In this document: one piece after another, positions 1-7,099 of the stretch
Layout: the number at the start of each line of letters is the position of its first letter
Position numbering within the stretch: position 1 is the stretch's first letter
Source of the DNA: an uncultured Oxalobacteraceae bacterium
GTDB taxonomy: Bacteria; Pseudomonadota; Gammaproteobacteria; Burkholderiales; Burkholderiaceae
Assembly: GCA_946479255.1 (NCBI GenBank)
Contig: CAMLFK010000177.1
Location: 1-10,390 of the forward strand
Length of the DNA: 10,390 nt
Reading direction: 5' to 3'
Notes under the pieces: model-generated
What the model saw: only the letters and a program-made list of their open reading frames with translations
Databases searched by the model: none
Told to the model about the DNA's origin: nothing
Made by a program: the position numbers and the translations under genes

Positions 1-1646
1 AACACCAGACCACCGATCCGAAGAACACCATCGTCTCGGTCAAGCGCTTCATGGGTCGCGGCCTGAAAGACATCGCCTACGCCGAGAACCTGCCGTACGC
101 CTTCCAGGATTCGCCCGGCATGGTGCAGATCAAGACCGTCGCCGGCGTCAAGAGCCCGGTCGAAATCTCGGCCCAGATCCTGGCCACCTTGCGCCAGCGC
201 GCCGAAGATTCGCTCGGCGACGAGCTGGTCGGCGCGGTCATCACCGTGCCTGCCTACTTCGACGACGCCCAGCGCCAGGCGACTAAAGACGCGGCCCAGC
301 TGGCCGGCCTGAACGTGCTGCGCCTGCTGTCCGAGCCGACCGCCGCGGCGATTGCCTATGGCCTCGATCATGGCTCCGAAGGCATCTACGCCGTCTACGA
401 CCTGGGCGGCGGCACCTTCGACATCTCGATCCTCAAGCTCTCCAAGGGCGTGTTCGAAGTACTGTCCACCGGTGGCGATTCGGCCCTGGGCGGCGACGAC
501 TTCGACCACCGCCTGTTCTGCTGGATCTGCGAGCAGGCCAAGCTGGCGCCGCTGTCCGAGGAAGACACCGCGACCCTGATGGTCAAGGCGCGCCAGGCCA
601 AGGAGCTGTTGTCCACCAACTCGTTCACGGTGGTCGACGCCATCCTGAACTCGGGCGAGATCGTGCACGTGAAGGTCGGCGCCGACGTCTTCGCCGACAT
701 TACCAAGCACCTGGTCAACAAGACCATCACGGCGATTAAAAAAGCCATGCGCGACGCCTCGGTGTCGGTCGACGATGTCGACGGCGTGGTGATGGTGGGC
801 GGCGCCACCCGCATGCCGCACGTGCGCCGCTCGGTCACCGAGTTCTTCAAGACCATCCCGCACGCGAACATCGATCCGGACAAAGTGGTGGCGCTGGGCG
901 CCGCCATCCAGGCCAATCTGCTGGCCGGTAACCGCGCCAGCGGGGACGATTGGCTGCTGCTGGACGTGATTCCCCTGTCGCTCGGCATCGAGACCATGGG
1001 CGGCCTGGTCGAAAAGATCATCCCGCGCAACTCCACCATTCCATGCGCCCGCGCGCAGGAGTTCACGACCTTCAAGGACGGGCAGACCGCGCTGGCGGTG
1101 CACGTGCTGCAGGGCGAGCGTGAACTGGTGTCGGACTGCCGTTCGCTGGCGCGCTTCGAGCTGCGCGGCATTCCGCCGATGGTGGCCGGCGCGGCGCGCA
1201 TCCGCATCACCTACCAGGTCGATGCCGATGGCCTCCTGTCGGTGTCGGCGCGCGAAACGCGCTCCGGCGTGGAAGCCTCGATCACCGTCAAGCCGTCCTA
1301 CGGCCTGGCCGACGATGAAGTGGCGCGCATGCTGCAGGAGTCCTTTACCTCGGCGCAGGGCGACATGGTGCAGCGCGCGCTGCGCGAAGAGCAGGTCGAG
1401 GCCGAGCGCATCCTGCTGGCCACCCAGGCGGCCATCGATACCGACGGCGCTTTGCTGAGCATCGAGGAGCACACCAGCATCGTCGCGCTGATGGAAACGG
1501 TGCGTGCTGTCAGCACTTCGCAGGACGCGGCCGCCATCCACGCGGCGGTTGAAGCGCTGGCCAATGGCACCGAGGAATTCGCCTCGCGCCGCATGGACCA
1601 GAGCGTGCGTTCGGCCCTGGCCGGCAAGTCGCTCGACGAAGTTTAA
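1..1646 (+). CDS. hscA: HscA, Hsp70-family chaperone of Fe-S cluster assembly (5' truncated by window)
   Basis: HscA is the cytoplasmic Hsp70-type ATPase that, with the J-protein HscB, promotes release of nascent [2Fe-2S] clusters from the scaffold IscU. The reading frame is open from base 3 (H-Q-T-T-D-P-K) through the ATG at 51 and ends in TAA at 1644-1646, giving 547 visible residues. The family has about 616-620, so roughly 70-75 N-terminal residues, including the first phosphate loop (GIDLGTTNS), lie upstream. The ATG at 51 is internal and not the true start. Visible landmarks are [14 protein letters not shown], the phosphate-2 motif [10 protein letters not shown] (nt 393-422), the adenosine motif VGGATRMP (nt 795-818), the linker region [17 protein letters not shown], the substrate-binding domain with REL and [13 protein letters not shown], and the HscA-typical C-terminal stretch RRMDQSVR...SLDEV. 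Similarity to E. coli HscA as remembered is high along the whole length. It is followed by fdx after 23 nt, the standard isc order. iscA/hscB presumably lie upstream but are not seen. Confidence 0.97.
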   Translation, partial: HQTTDPKNTIVSVKRFMGRGLKDIAYAENLPYAFQDSPGMVQIKTVAGVKSPVEISAQILATLRQRAEDSLGDELVGAVITVPAYFDDAQRQATKDAAQLAGLNVLRLLSEPTAAAIAYGLDHGSEGIYAVYDLGGGTFDISILKLSKGVFEVLSTGGDSALGGDDFDHRLFCWICEQAKLAPLSEEDTATLMVKARQAKELLSTNSFTVVDAILNSGEIVHVKVGADVFADITKHLVNKTITAIKKAMRDASVSVDDVDGVVMVGGATRMPHVRRSVTEFFKTIPHANIDPDKVVALGAAIQANLLAGNRASGDDWLLLDVIPLSLGIETMGGLVEKIIPRNSTIPCARAQEFTTFKDGQTALAVHVLQGERELVSDCRSLARFELRGIPPMVAGAARIRITYQVDADGLLSVSARETRSGVEASITVKPSYGLADDEVARMLQESFTSAQGDMVQRALREEQVEAERILLATQAAIDTDGALLSIEEHTSIVALMETVRAVSTSQDAAAIHAAVEALANGTEEFASRRMDQSVRSALAGKSLDEV

Positions 1647-1656
1647 GATCACAATT

Positions 1657-1661
1657 AAAGG
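1657..1661 (+). promoter_or_regulatory. Ribosome binding site supporting the GTG start of fdx
   Basis: AAAGG lies 8 nt before the GTG at 1670. It sits in the 23-nt gap after the hscA stop and decides the start: no ATG in this frame gives a complete ferredoxin N-terminus, whereas GTG yields MPQIVVLPHPE, matching the family's usual M-P-x-I-V-x-L-P-H beginning. Confidence 0.6.
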
Positions 1662-1669
1662 TAAACAAA

Positions 1670-2011
1670 GTGCCCCAAATCGTTGTCCTGCCTCACCCTG
1701 AGTTCTGCCCTGAAGGCGCAGTCATCGAAGCGCCGACCGGCCAGTCGGTGTGCGACGCGCTGCTCGAAAACCACGTCGATATCGAACACGCCTGCGACCG
1801 CGTGTGCGCCTGCACCACCTGCCACGTGCTGATCCGTGAAGGTTTCGATTCGCTCAATGAGCCGAGCGAAAACGAGGAAGACCTGCTCGACCGCGCATGG
1901 GGCCTGGAAGCGGTTTCGCGCCTGTCCTGCCAGGCGATCGTCGGCACCGAGGACCTGACGGTGGAACTGCCCAAGTACACCATCAACCACGCCGCCGAAA
2001 AGAATCATTAA
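1670..2011 (+). CDS. fdx: ISC system [2Fe-2S] ferredoxin
   Basis: This is an adrenodoxin-type [2Fe-2S] ferredoxin of 113 aa that donates electrons for cluster assembly on IscU/IscS. The start is GTG, chosen from the Shine-Dalgarno sequence at 1657-1661 and the conserved N-terminus. The cluster-binding loop is EHACDRVCACTTCH with Cys42, Cys48 and Cys51 as ligands, and the fourth ligand is Cys87 in RLSCQA. Cys46, a conserved non-ligand cysteine in ISC ferredoxins, is also present. Other family signatures are REGFDSL, the acidic stretch ENEEDLLD, AWGLE, and the C-terminal PKYTINHA. Length and motifs agree with E. coli Fdx (111 aa). It lies between hscA and iscX, as in the canonical proteobacterial isc operon. 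Nothing is degraded. An extra Cys13 and Cys28 have no assigned role. Confidence 0.97.
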   Translation: MPQIVVLPHPEFCPEGAVIEAPTGQSVCDALLENHVDIEHACDRVCACTTCHVLIREGFDSLNEPSENEEDLLDRAWGLEAVSRLSCQAIVGTEDLTVELPKYTINHAAEKNH

Positions 2012-2013
2012 TT

Positions 2014-2020
2014 GGGGGAG
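2014..2020 (+). promoter_or_regulatory. Strong ribosome binding site of iscX
   Basis: GGGGGAG precedes the ATG at 2027 by 6 nt. It argues for that ATG over the in-frame TTG at 2012, which lies directly after the fdx stop and overlaps this purine run. Confidence 0.65.
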
Positions 2021-2026
2021 CTACCC

Positions 2027-2221
2027 ATGAAGTGGAGCGACATCACGGCTATTGCCGAAGCACTGTACGACAAGTATCCCGACGTCGATCCGGCAGCGGT
2101 GCGTTTTGTCGACCTGCACAACTGGGTGATCACATTAGAAGGCTTCGACGACGACCGCACCCGCGGCGGCGAGAAGGTCTTGGAAGCGATACAGATGGCA
2201 TGGATCGATGAAGCGCAATGA
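2027..2221 (+). CDS. iscX: IscX, small acidic Fe-S assembly modulator
   Basis: IscX (YfhJ family) is a small acidic cytoplasmic protein that binds IscS and iron and tunes cysteine desulfurase activity. The product is 64 aa (E. coli about 66). It begins MKWSDITAIAEALYDKYPD, followed by DPAAVRFVDLHNWVITLEGFDDD and ends [16 protein letters not shown]. The family hallmarks ALYDxYPDxDP, VRFxDLHxW and LExFDDD are intact. The ATG at 2027 is chosen because it follows GGGGGAG at good spacing and gives the normal family N-terminus. It starts 15 nt after the fdx stop, in keeping with the isc operon. Its last 14 nt overlap the proposed start of the following methyltransferase gene in another frame, so the two are probably translationally coupled. 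Confidence 0.95.
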   Translation: MKWSDITAIAEALYDKYPDVDPAAVRFVDLHNWVITLEGFDDDRTRGGEKVLEAIQMAWIDEAQ

Positions 2222-3104
2222 CACCAGCAAGCCGGCCGAGATGACGCTGGCGCCCGAAATCCGTCCCGGCCAGTCGGTCGCGCTGCTGCAGGAACTGCAT
2301 ATCCTCACGCGCGACGGCAAGCTCAATCAGGACAGCCGCCGCAAACTCAAGCAGGTCTACCACCTGGTCCAGTTCATCGAGCCGCTGCTCAAAGAAATCC
2401 AGCAGGACCATCCCGCCATTTCGCTGGTCGACCACGGCGCCGGCAAGTCCTACCTTGGCTTCATCCTGTACGACCTGTTCTTCAAGAACCTGGACGACGG
2501 CTCGCGCATCTACGGCATCGAGACGCGCGAAGAACTGGTGCAGAAGTCGACCGCGCTGGCGGCCAAGCTGGGCTTTCCGGGCATGTCCTTCCTGAACCTG
2601 TCGGTGGCGGAATCGACCACATCCGACAAGCTGCCGGCGCAAATCGACATCGTCACCGCGCTCCACGCCTGCAACACCGCCACCGACGACGCCATCGACT
2701 TCGCCCTCAAGAAGCGCGCCAAGTTCATGGTGCTGGTGCCGTGCTGCCAGGCCGAAGTGGCATCCGTCCTCAAGAAGAACAAAGCCAAGGACCTGGGCAA
2801 GAGCGCGCTGACCGAGATCTGGCGCCACCCGCTGCACACCCGCGAATTCGGCAGCCAGATCACCAACGTGTTGCGCTGCCTGCAGTTGGAGGCCCATGGC
2901 TACCAGGTCAACGTGACTGAGCTGGTCGGCTGGGAGCACTCGATGAAAAACGAATTGATCATCGCCAGCTATAAGAACCTGCCGCGCAAGCGCCCAACAG
3001 AACGCCTGCAGGAGGTGCTCAATACCCTGGGCCTGGAAGAAATGGGCGAGCGTTTCTACACCCAGCAGCTGGCCAAGGCCGAGGCCAAGGCCGTGGCACA
3101 ATGA
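2208..3104 (+). CDS. Class I SAM-dependent methyltransferase, Trm13/METTL25-like domain
   Basis: This is a 298-aa cytoplasmic protein with a Rossmann-type methyltransferase core. The putative motif I is [11 protein letters not shown] (residues 74-84), where the GxGK form recalls the PF13679 group (METTL25, GSTCD) and Trm13. Next come an acidic strand end at GIETREEL (103-110) and [17 protein letters not shown] (147-163). VPCCQAE (177-183) follows, a His-Cys plus Cys-Cys pairing also typical of that group. The C-terminus is helical and Lys/Ala rich. The substrate is unknown; the Trm13 resemblance makes an RNA target thinkable but not shown. The start at 2208 overlaps iscX by 14 nt; the ATG at 2241 is an alternative, and neither has a clear Shine-Dalgarno sequence. 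The stop overlaps the ATG of ltaE as ATGA. There is no signal peptide or membrane segment. Methyltransferase class is confident, function is not. Confidence 0.85.
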   Translation: MKRNDTSKPAEMTLAPEIRPGQSVALLQELHILTRDGKLNQDSRRKLKQVYHLVQFIEPLLKEIQQDHPAISLVDHGAGKSYLGFILYDLFFKNLDDGSRIYGIETREELVQKSTALAAKLGFPGMSFLNLSVAESTTSDKLPAQIDIVTALHACNTATDDAIDFALKKRAKFMVLVPCCQAEVASVLKKNKAKDLGKSALTEIWRHPLHTREFGSQITNVLRCLQLEAHGYQVNVTELVGWEHSMKNELIIASYKNLPRKRPTERLQEVLNTLGLEEMGERFYTQQLAKAEAKAVAQ

Positions 3105-4129
3105 GTAACTGGATCGACCTGCGCAGCGATACCGTCACGCAGCCGAGTGAGGCCATGCGCGAGGCCATGGCGCGCGCCGCTGTGGGCGACGACGTGTATG
3201 GCGACGACCCGACCGTCAACCAGCTGCAGGAAACGGCGGCCGCCATGTTCGGCTACCAGGCCGGCCTGTTCGCGCCATCCGGCACCCAGACCAACCTGAT
3301 CGCGCTGCTGAACCATTGCGCGCGCGGCGACGAATACCTGGTCGGGCAGGAAGCGCATACCTACAAGTACGAAGGCGGCGGCGCCGCGGTGCTGGGCAGT
3401 ATCCAGCCGCAGCCGATCGCCAACCAGCCGGACGGCAGCATCGCCCTTGACGATATCGCCGCCTACATCAAGCCCGACGATATGCACTTCCCGCGCACCC
3501 GTGTGCTGGCGCTGGAGAACACCATCGGCGGGCGCGTGCTTGGCCCAGGCTACATGGCCGCAGCCACCAGCCTGGCGCACGAACGCGGCTTGGTTACGCA
3601 CCTGGACGGCGCGCGCATCTTCAATGCCGCCGTCAAGCAGGGCATCAGCCTGCGCGAGGCGGTGGCCGGTTTCGACAGCGCCTCGGTGTGCCTGTCCAAG
3701 GGATTGGGCGCGCCGGTCGGCTCGGTCATGCTGGGCAGCCGCGCCTTCGTGGAAGCGGGCAAGCGCTGGCGCAAGATGCTGGGCGGCGGCATGCGCCAGG
3801 CCGGCCTGCTGGCTGCCGCCGGCCTGTACGCGCTCGAACATCACGTCGAGCGCCTGGCCGACGACCACGCCAACGCCGCCGCGCTGTCCGATGGCTTGAA
3901 GCGCATCCCGGAATTGAAGGTCGCCATCCCGCAGACCAATATCTTCTACGTCGAAGTGCCGCCGCAAGCCGTCGAGGCGCTGCGCACCGCGCTGGCGAAT
4001 GAGCGCATCCGCGCCACCGTCGGCCAGCACACCCGGCTGGTCACGCACATCAATATCTCAGCGGCCGACGTCGAACATGTCGTCGCCGTGTTCACCGCAT
4101 TCTTTCAGGACTGGCGTCAGCCCACATGA
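3101..4129 (+). CDS. ltaE: Low-specificity L-threonine aldolase (PLP enzyme)
   Basis: This 342-aa fold-type I PLP enzyme cleaves L-threonine and L-allo-threonine to glycine and acetaldehyde, and can act on related beta-hydroxy amino acids. It opens with [15 protein letters not shown] and [15 protein letters not shown], the family signature. Next come PSGTQTN (phosphate contact), the ring-stacking His86 in [27 protein letters not shown] with Asp169 (pyridine N contact) and Arg172, and the Schiff-base Lys200 in [12 protein letters not shown] (codon 3698-3700). [14 protein letters not shown] and a C-terminal RLVTH, placed like the substrate-carboxylate Arg in E. coli LtaE, complete the active site. 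All key residues are intact and the length is normal (E. coli 333 aa). It is joined by ATGA overlaps to the methyltransferase before it and the S4-domain gene after it, so it is co-transcribed with the isc genes. No direct link between threonine cleavage and Fe-S assembly is evident. Confidence 0.95.
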   Translation: MSNWIDLRSDTVTQPSEAMREAMARAAVGDDVYGDDPTVNQLQETAAAMFGYQAGLFAPSGTQTNLIALLNHCARGDEYLVGQEAHTYKYEGGGAAVLGSIQPQPIANQPDGSIALDDIAAYIKPDDMHFPRTRVLALENTIGGRVLGPGYMAAATSLAHERGLVTHLDGARIFNAAVKQGISLREAVAGFDSASVCLSKGLGAPVGSVMLGSRAFVEAGKRWRKMLGGGMRQAGLLAAAGLYALEHHVERLADDHANAAALSDGLKRIPELKVAIPQTNIFYVEVPPQAVEALRTALANERIRATVGQHTRLVTHINISAADVEHVVAVFTAFFQDWRQPT

Positions 4130-4860
4130 CCGATAACACCATCCGCCTCGCCAAGCGCGTCGCCGATATGATCCCGTGCTCGCGCAACGAGGCCGAACAA
4201 TACATCGCCGGCGGCTGGATCAGCGTCGACGGCGCGGTGGTGGAGGAGGCCGGTGCGCGCGTGGCGGACGAGCAGGACGTCGTCCTCAACCCGGATGCCA
4301 CGCTGACCGAGCTCGCCCCGGTCACGATCCTGCTGCACAAGCCGGTCGGCTACAGCGCCAGCGGCGACCAGGATGCACCGCCGGCATTGAAACTGATCGA
4401 AGCTGCCACGCTGATCGAAGAACAGCAAGGCAAGCATCGCTTCCTCAAGCGCCACCTGGCCAAGCTGACCTTGACTTCGTTTCTGGAGACCCGCTCCAGC
4501 GGCCTGGTGGTCTACACCCAGGATTTCCGCGTGGCGCGCAAGCTGGTTGACGACGCCGAGCGGGTCGAGCAGGAATTCATCGTTGAGGTGAAGGGCAAGA
4601 TCGCCGATGGCGGACTGGCGCTGCTCAACCATGGCCTCACCTACAACGGCAAGCCGATCCCGCCGATGAAGGTCAGCTGGCAGAACGAAACGCGCCTGCG
4701 CTTTGCGCTCAAGGGCGTGCGGCCAGGGCAGATCCTGCACATGTGCCGCGCGGTCGGTCTCACCATCGTGAACCAGAAACGCATCCGCATCGGCCGCGTG
4801 CCGATGGCCAGCCTGCCGACGGGGCAGTGGCGCTATCTGACCGAATTCGAACGGTTCTGA
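4126..4860 (+). CDS. S4-domain RsuA/RluF-like pseudouridine synthase homologue with altered catalytic site
   Basis: The product is 244 aa. An N-terminal S4 RNA-binding domain (about residues 5-60, IRLAKRVADMIPCSRNEAEQ...GWISVDGAVV) is followed by a pseudouridine-synthase-like domain starting at VTILLHKPVGYSAS (66-79). The C-terminal half keeps family features: SSGLVVYTQDFRVARKL (124-140), EQEFIVEVKG, KPIPPMKVSW, LRFALK, QILHMCRAVGL and LxRIRIG-type sequence ending GQWRYL. In active RsuA/RluB/RluF enzymes the catalytic Asp lies in a motif like GRLDxxTSGL; here the aligned stretch is SFLETRSSGL, so the Asp is Glu121 (codon 4486-4488) and the adjacent Arg is Phe. As I remember, related proteobacterial proteins also lack the Asp, so this may be a subfamily trait. 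It could be a weak or inactive synthase that binds rRNA. It overlaps ltaE by ATGA and is the last gene of the unit. Pseudouridine-synthase fold is confident, activity is doubtful. Confidence 0.85.
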   Translation: MTDNTIRLAKRVADMIPCSRNEAEQYIAGGWISVDGAVVEEAGARVADEQDVVLNPDATLTELAPVTILLHKPVGYSASGDQDAPPALKLIEAATLIEEQQGKHRFLKRHLAKLTLTSFLETRSSGLVVYTQDFRVARKLVDDAERVEQEFIVEVKGKIADGGLALLNHGLTYNGKPIPPMKVSWQNETRLRFALKGVRPGQILHMCRAVGLTIVNQKRIRIGRVPMASLPTGQWRYLTEFERF

Positions 4861-4884
4861 TAGCACCATAACATTTGCTTACGA

Positions 4885-4896
4885 ATCGATATCGAT
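4885..4896. promoter_or_regulatory. 12-bp perfect palindrome upstream of the outer-membrane protein gene
   Basis: ATCGATATCGAT is self-complementary. After one mismatched pair the flanks CG (4882-4883) and CG (4898-4899) also pair. It lies about 10 nt upstream of the candidate -35, so it could be an operator. No regulator family is recognised, and a chance origin cannot be excluded. Confidence 0.3.
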
Positions 4897-4902
4897 ACGC
4901 TG

Positions 4903-4932
4903 ATGACGGCCTTTGGCGACAGCGCTTACAAT
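4903..4932 (+). promoter_or_regulatory. Candidate sigma70-type promoter for the OMP-VOC gene pair
   Basis: A good -10 box TACAAT (4927-4932) is preceded at 18 nt by ATGACG (4903-4908), a 4/6 match to the -35 consensus. Transcription would start near 4939-4941, just upstream of the Shine-Dalgarno AAGGGA (4950-4955). The preceding gene ends at 4860 and the 106-nt gap contains no visible intrinsic terminator, so read-through from the isc unit is also possible. Confidence 0.4.
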
Positions 4933-4966
4933 GGCGGCCACATCCAACAAAGGGAACCGTCCAACC

Positions 4967-5674
4967 ATGAAAATCAAACACCTCATCGCTGTCATGCTGG
5001 CCGCCGCTGCCGCTCCTTCGTTCGCCGACGACCTGAACAGCGTGCAAAGCCTGACGCAGGCCGAGTTTGCCAAGCTGTCGAAGGACTTCACCGCCGCGGC
5101 CAGCTACAAGTCGCTGTCGCCGGCTGAGCCCTTGGGCGTGATCGGCTTCGACCTCGGCCTGGAGATGAGCGGTACCAAGATGGAACACGCCGACATTTGG
5201 AAGAAGGCCGGCGCCGACAACTCGACCCTCTACATGCCGCGCCTGCACGTGCACAAAGGCTTGCCGTTCAACATAGACGTGGGCGCCAGCATCACCGCCG
5301 CGCCGGATTCGGACATCAAGCTGATCGGTGCCGAGATTAAATACGCCTTCATCGCCGGCAACACCGCCATCCCGGCCGTCGCCATCCGCGCCGCCGCGAC
5401 CCGCCTGACCGGTGTCGACCAGGTCGACCTGAACAGCCGCAGCCTGGAGCTGACCGTGTCGAAAGGCTTCCTGATGCTGACCCCGTACGCAGGCGTGGGC
5501 CGCGTCTGGGGCAATGTGACTCCGCACGTGAGCAATTTGCGCAAGGAATCGCCGGTCGCCGACAAGGTGTTTGCCGGCGTGAACGTCAATTTCGGCATCG
5601 CCAACGTGGTGGCTGAACTGGACCGAACCGGTGGCAACCAGACCGCCAGCGTCAAGCTTGGCTTCCGCCTGTAA
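4967..5674 (+). CDS. Exported protein, probable outer-membrane beta-barrel
   Basis: The product is 235 aa. It has a clear Sec signal peptide: MKIKHLI, a hydrophobic AVMLAAAAAP core, and a likely cleavage after SFA at residue 20. The mature protein begins DDLNSVQSL. It consists of alternating short segments with beta character (VIGFDLGLEMSG, RLHVHKGLPFNIDVGASI, IKLIGAEIKYAFI, SLELTVSKGFLMLTPYAGVG, FAGVNVNFGIANVVAELDR) and ends in the amphipathic strand ASVKLGFRL. This pattern, with no hydrophobic helix after the signal, suits a small outer-membrane beta-barrel. The ATG at 4967 is chosen because it begins the signal peptide and has AAGGGA 11 nt upstream; the TTG at 4913 would put 18 extra residues before the signal. 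The VOC gene starts 3 nt after its stop. The precise family and any ligand are not recognised. Confidence 0.85.
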   Translation: MKIKHLIAVMLAAAAAPSFADDLNSVQSLTQAEFAKLSKDFTAAASYKSLSPAEPLGVIGFDLGLEMSGTKMEHADIWKKAGADNSTLYMPRLHVHKGLPFNIDVGASITAAPDSDIKLIGAEIKYAFIAGNTAIPAVAIRAAATRLTGVDQVDLNSRSLELTVSKGFLMLTPYAGVGRVWGNVTPHVSNLRKESPVADKVFAGVNVNFGIANVVAELDRTGGNQTASVKLGFRL

Positions 5675-5677
5675 GCG

Positions 5678-6073
5678 ATGCTGAAACGCATCCACCACGC
5701 GGCGATCATCTGCTCGGACTACGAGCGCTCCAAGCATTTTTATACGCAGGTGCTGGGATTGACCGTGGTGGCGGAGAATTATCGCGAGGCGAGGCGCTCG
5801 TACAAGCTTGATCTGGGCTTGCCGGATGGCGGGCAGATCGAGCTGTTTTCGTTTCCGGGTGCGCCGCCAAGGCCGTCGTATCCGGAGGCGCAGGGTTTGC
5901 GGCATCTGGCCTTCGAAGTCGATGACGTGGCTGCGTGCAAGGCGCAGCTGGAGGCCAAGGGCGTGCAGCTTGAGCCGGTGCGCATTGATGAGTACACCGG
6001 CAAGGCGTTTGTGTTTTTTGCCGATCCGGATGGCTTGCCGCTGGAGTTTTATCAAACGGCTGCTAGCAGTTAA
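5678..6073 (+). CDS. gloA2: SMU1112c/YaeR-type VOC (glyoxalase I-like) metalloprotein
   Basis: This is a 131-aa single-module vicinal-oxygen-chelate protein. It matches E. coli YaeR closely as remembered: HHAAIICSDYERSKHFY, VLGLTV, YREARRSYKLDL, IELFSFPGAPPRPSYPEAQGL, RHLAFEVDD, and DPDGLPLEFY at the end. Putative metal ligands are His7, Glu55, His76 and Glu123, so the site looks intact. VOC proteins dimerise to use paired beta-alpha-beta-beta-beta modules for metal-dependent chemistry; the substrate of the YaeR group is not established, and true glyoxalase I activity should not be assumed. The start ATG lies 3 nt after the outer-membrane gene's stop without its own clear Shine-Dalgarno sequence, suggesting coupled translation. 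From about 5745 onward codon choice shifts to GCG, GAG, TTG, TTT and TAT, unlike the C-ending preference of neighbours. It converges on the minus-strand unit with only 25 nt between the stops. Confidence 0.93.
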   Translation: MLKRIHHAAIICSDYERSKHFYTQVLGLTVVAENYREARRSYKLDLGLPDGGQIELFSFPGAPPRPSYPEAQGLRHLAFEVDDVAACKAQLEAKGVQLEPVRIDEYTGKAFVFFADPDGLPLEFYQTAASS

Positions 6074-6098
6074 TTTGGCATGCACGCGAAGTGCTGCG

Positions 6099-6563
6099 TC
6101 AGCGGTCCTGGCAGACGGCTACCCATTGCCCATCGGTAATCTGCGCCAGCAGGGCAGGGGAGATCCGCACTGCGGTATGCACGTCTCCGGCAGCCGGCAA
6201 CACTTCGTCGAAATCCTGCAAGGATTGGTCCAGGTAGACCGGCAAGGGCTGAGCCAGTCCGAACGGGCACACGCCGCCGACCGGGTGGCCGGTCAGCTCG
6301 ACCACTTCTTCGAGCCCCAGCATCTTGCCTTTACCAAACACATCCTTGAACCTCTTGTTGTCCACCCGCGCATCGCCGCGCGCCACCACCAGGATCACCC
6401 GTTCGTCGGACAGGCGGAACGACAGCGTCTTGGCGATGCGGCCAGGCTCGACGCCATGCGCCTCGGCCGCCAGCGCTACCGTCGCGGTACTGACTTCGAG
6501 CTCAATGATGGGAATGTCGAGCCGACGCTCGGCGAAGAAGGCGCGTACCGATGCCAGGCTCAT
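6099..6563 (-). CDS. YbaK/EbsC-family aminoacyl-tRNA deacylase-like protein
   Basis: The product is 154 aa with a single YbaK/ProX-type editing domain. This family hydrolyses mischarged aminoacyl-tRNAs (for example Cys- or Ala-tRNA-Pro) in trans. Visible signatures are the Lys45 region IAKTLSFRLSDERVILVVARGDARVD (44-68), KRFK, and the GGVCPFG motif (96-102), followed by a late AAGDVHTAVRISPALLAQI. Lys45 matches the conserved catalytic-site Lys of YbaK. The GGVxPFG form resembles YwhH-like members more than E. coli YbaK. Its ATG (6563-6561) overlaps the stop of the RDD gene in an ATGA, so it is the last cistron of the five-gene minus-strand unit. The stop is 25 nt from the convergent VOC gene and no intrinsic terminator is visible. 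tRNA specificity cannot be told from sequence. Confidence 0.92.
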   Translation of the reverse strand: MSLASVRAFFAERRLDIPIIELEVSTATVALAAEAHGVEPGRIAKTLSFRLSDERVILVVARGDARVDNKRFKDVFGKGKMLGLEEVVELTGHPVGGVCPFGLAQPLPVYLDQSLQDFDEVLPAAGDVHTAVRISPALLAQITDGQWVAVCQDR

Positions 6564-7099
6564 GCTCCGGCCGCCGCTGGTTTCTTGCCGGCCTTGACCG
6601 GCTTGGGCAGCGAAATCAGGCGGGTGCCCGCCAACTTGTCATGCAAGAACTGGCGGTCCTTGTCGAGGAACACCGTCAAGCCCCAGGCCACCACGCCCAC
6701 CGCGATGGTGGCGCTGACCGCGCTCTTGCTGCTGATGCCGAAGGCGTAGCAGACCACCAGCGCCGGCAGGAACCAGCCCCATGAGAGCAGATAGCGCAGG
6801 GCAGCAGTGCCGTAGGGCACGTGCGCAAAGCCGACCTTGACCAGCTTGATGCGCCAGGTCTTCATGGCCAGGGTGTGGCCGCTGCCGCTCCAGGAATGGA
6901 TGAAGTAGGCCGCCGTGACGAGGAACAGCCAGGCTTTCAGGCCATGCTCGAACAGCGGGCCTTTGCGGTTGAGTGTCAGGAGCAGGAATACCCCGGTAGC
7001 GAACATCTCGACCGCGGCCAGCAGGAAGGCCTCGTAGACGATGCAGATCAGACGGCGCTTCAGAGGAGGGGTGACAACGGCGAACGTACTATTTGACAT
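6560..7099 (-). CDS. RDD-family integral membrane protein
   Basis: The product is 179 aa with four predicted membrane segments, at about residues 17-42, 55-70, 101-122 and 126-146. RDD-domain landmarks are KRRLICIVYEAFLL at the start (the common Asp of helix 1 is Glu23 here), GHTLAMKTWRIKLV (74-87, corresponding to the family's GxTxGM...RxV), LRYLLSWGW, and DKDRQFLHDKLAGTRLI (146-162, corresponding to D..R..LHD..AGT.VV). The tail is short, basic and Ala/Lys rich, probably cytoplasmic. The molecular function of most RDD proteins is unknown; roles in ion or compatible-solute transport have been proposed for some. Its start overlaps the end of the DUF3106 gene by 11 nt and its stop overlaps the YbaK-like start by 4 nt, so translation is probably coupled on both sides. 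No Shine-Dalgarno sequence is seen before its ATG, which fits coupling. Confidence 0.9.
   Translation of the reverse strand: MSNSTFAVVTPPLKRRLICIVYEAFLLAAVEMFATGVFLLLTLNRKGPLFEHGLKAWLFLVTAAYFIHSWSGSGHTLAMKTWRIKLVKVGFAHVPYGTAALRYLLSWGWFLPALVVCYAFGISSKSAVSATIAVGVVAWGLTVFLDKDRQFLHDKLAGTRLISLPKPVKAGKKPAAAGA

Noticed and set aside
395..1210. 271-codon minus-strand frame inside hscA
   Set aside because: Shadow of a gene with complete Hsp70 motifs; Ser/Arg/Thr-rich translation without a domain.
2130..4048. Long minus-strand frames (2130-3101 and 3056-4048) opposite the methyltransferase and ltaE
   Set aside because: Both are mirror frames of genes with intact motifs; no start signals or recognisable domains.
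4760..6085. 441-codon open frame on the minus strand across three + strand features
   Set aside because: It runs opposite the S4-protein end, the OMP and the VOC genes, all with clear family or signal features; its own translation is low-complexity and Arg/His/Gln rich.
6060..6103. Possible bidirectional terminator between the convergent VOC and YbaK-like genes (CTGCTAGCAG at 6060-6069; GCTG-CGT-CAGC at 6093-6103)
   Set aside because: Stems are 4-5 bp, lie partly within the coding ends and lack a following T-run on either strand.
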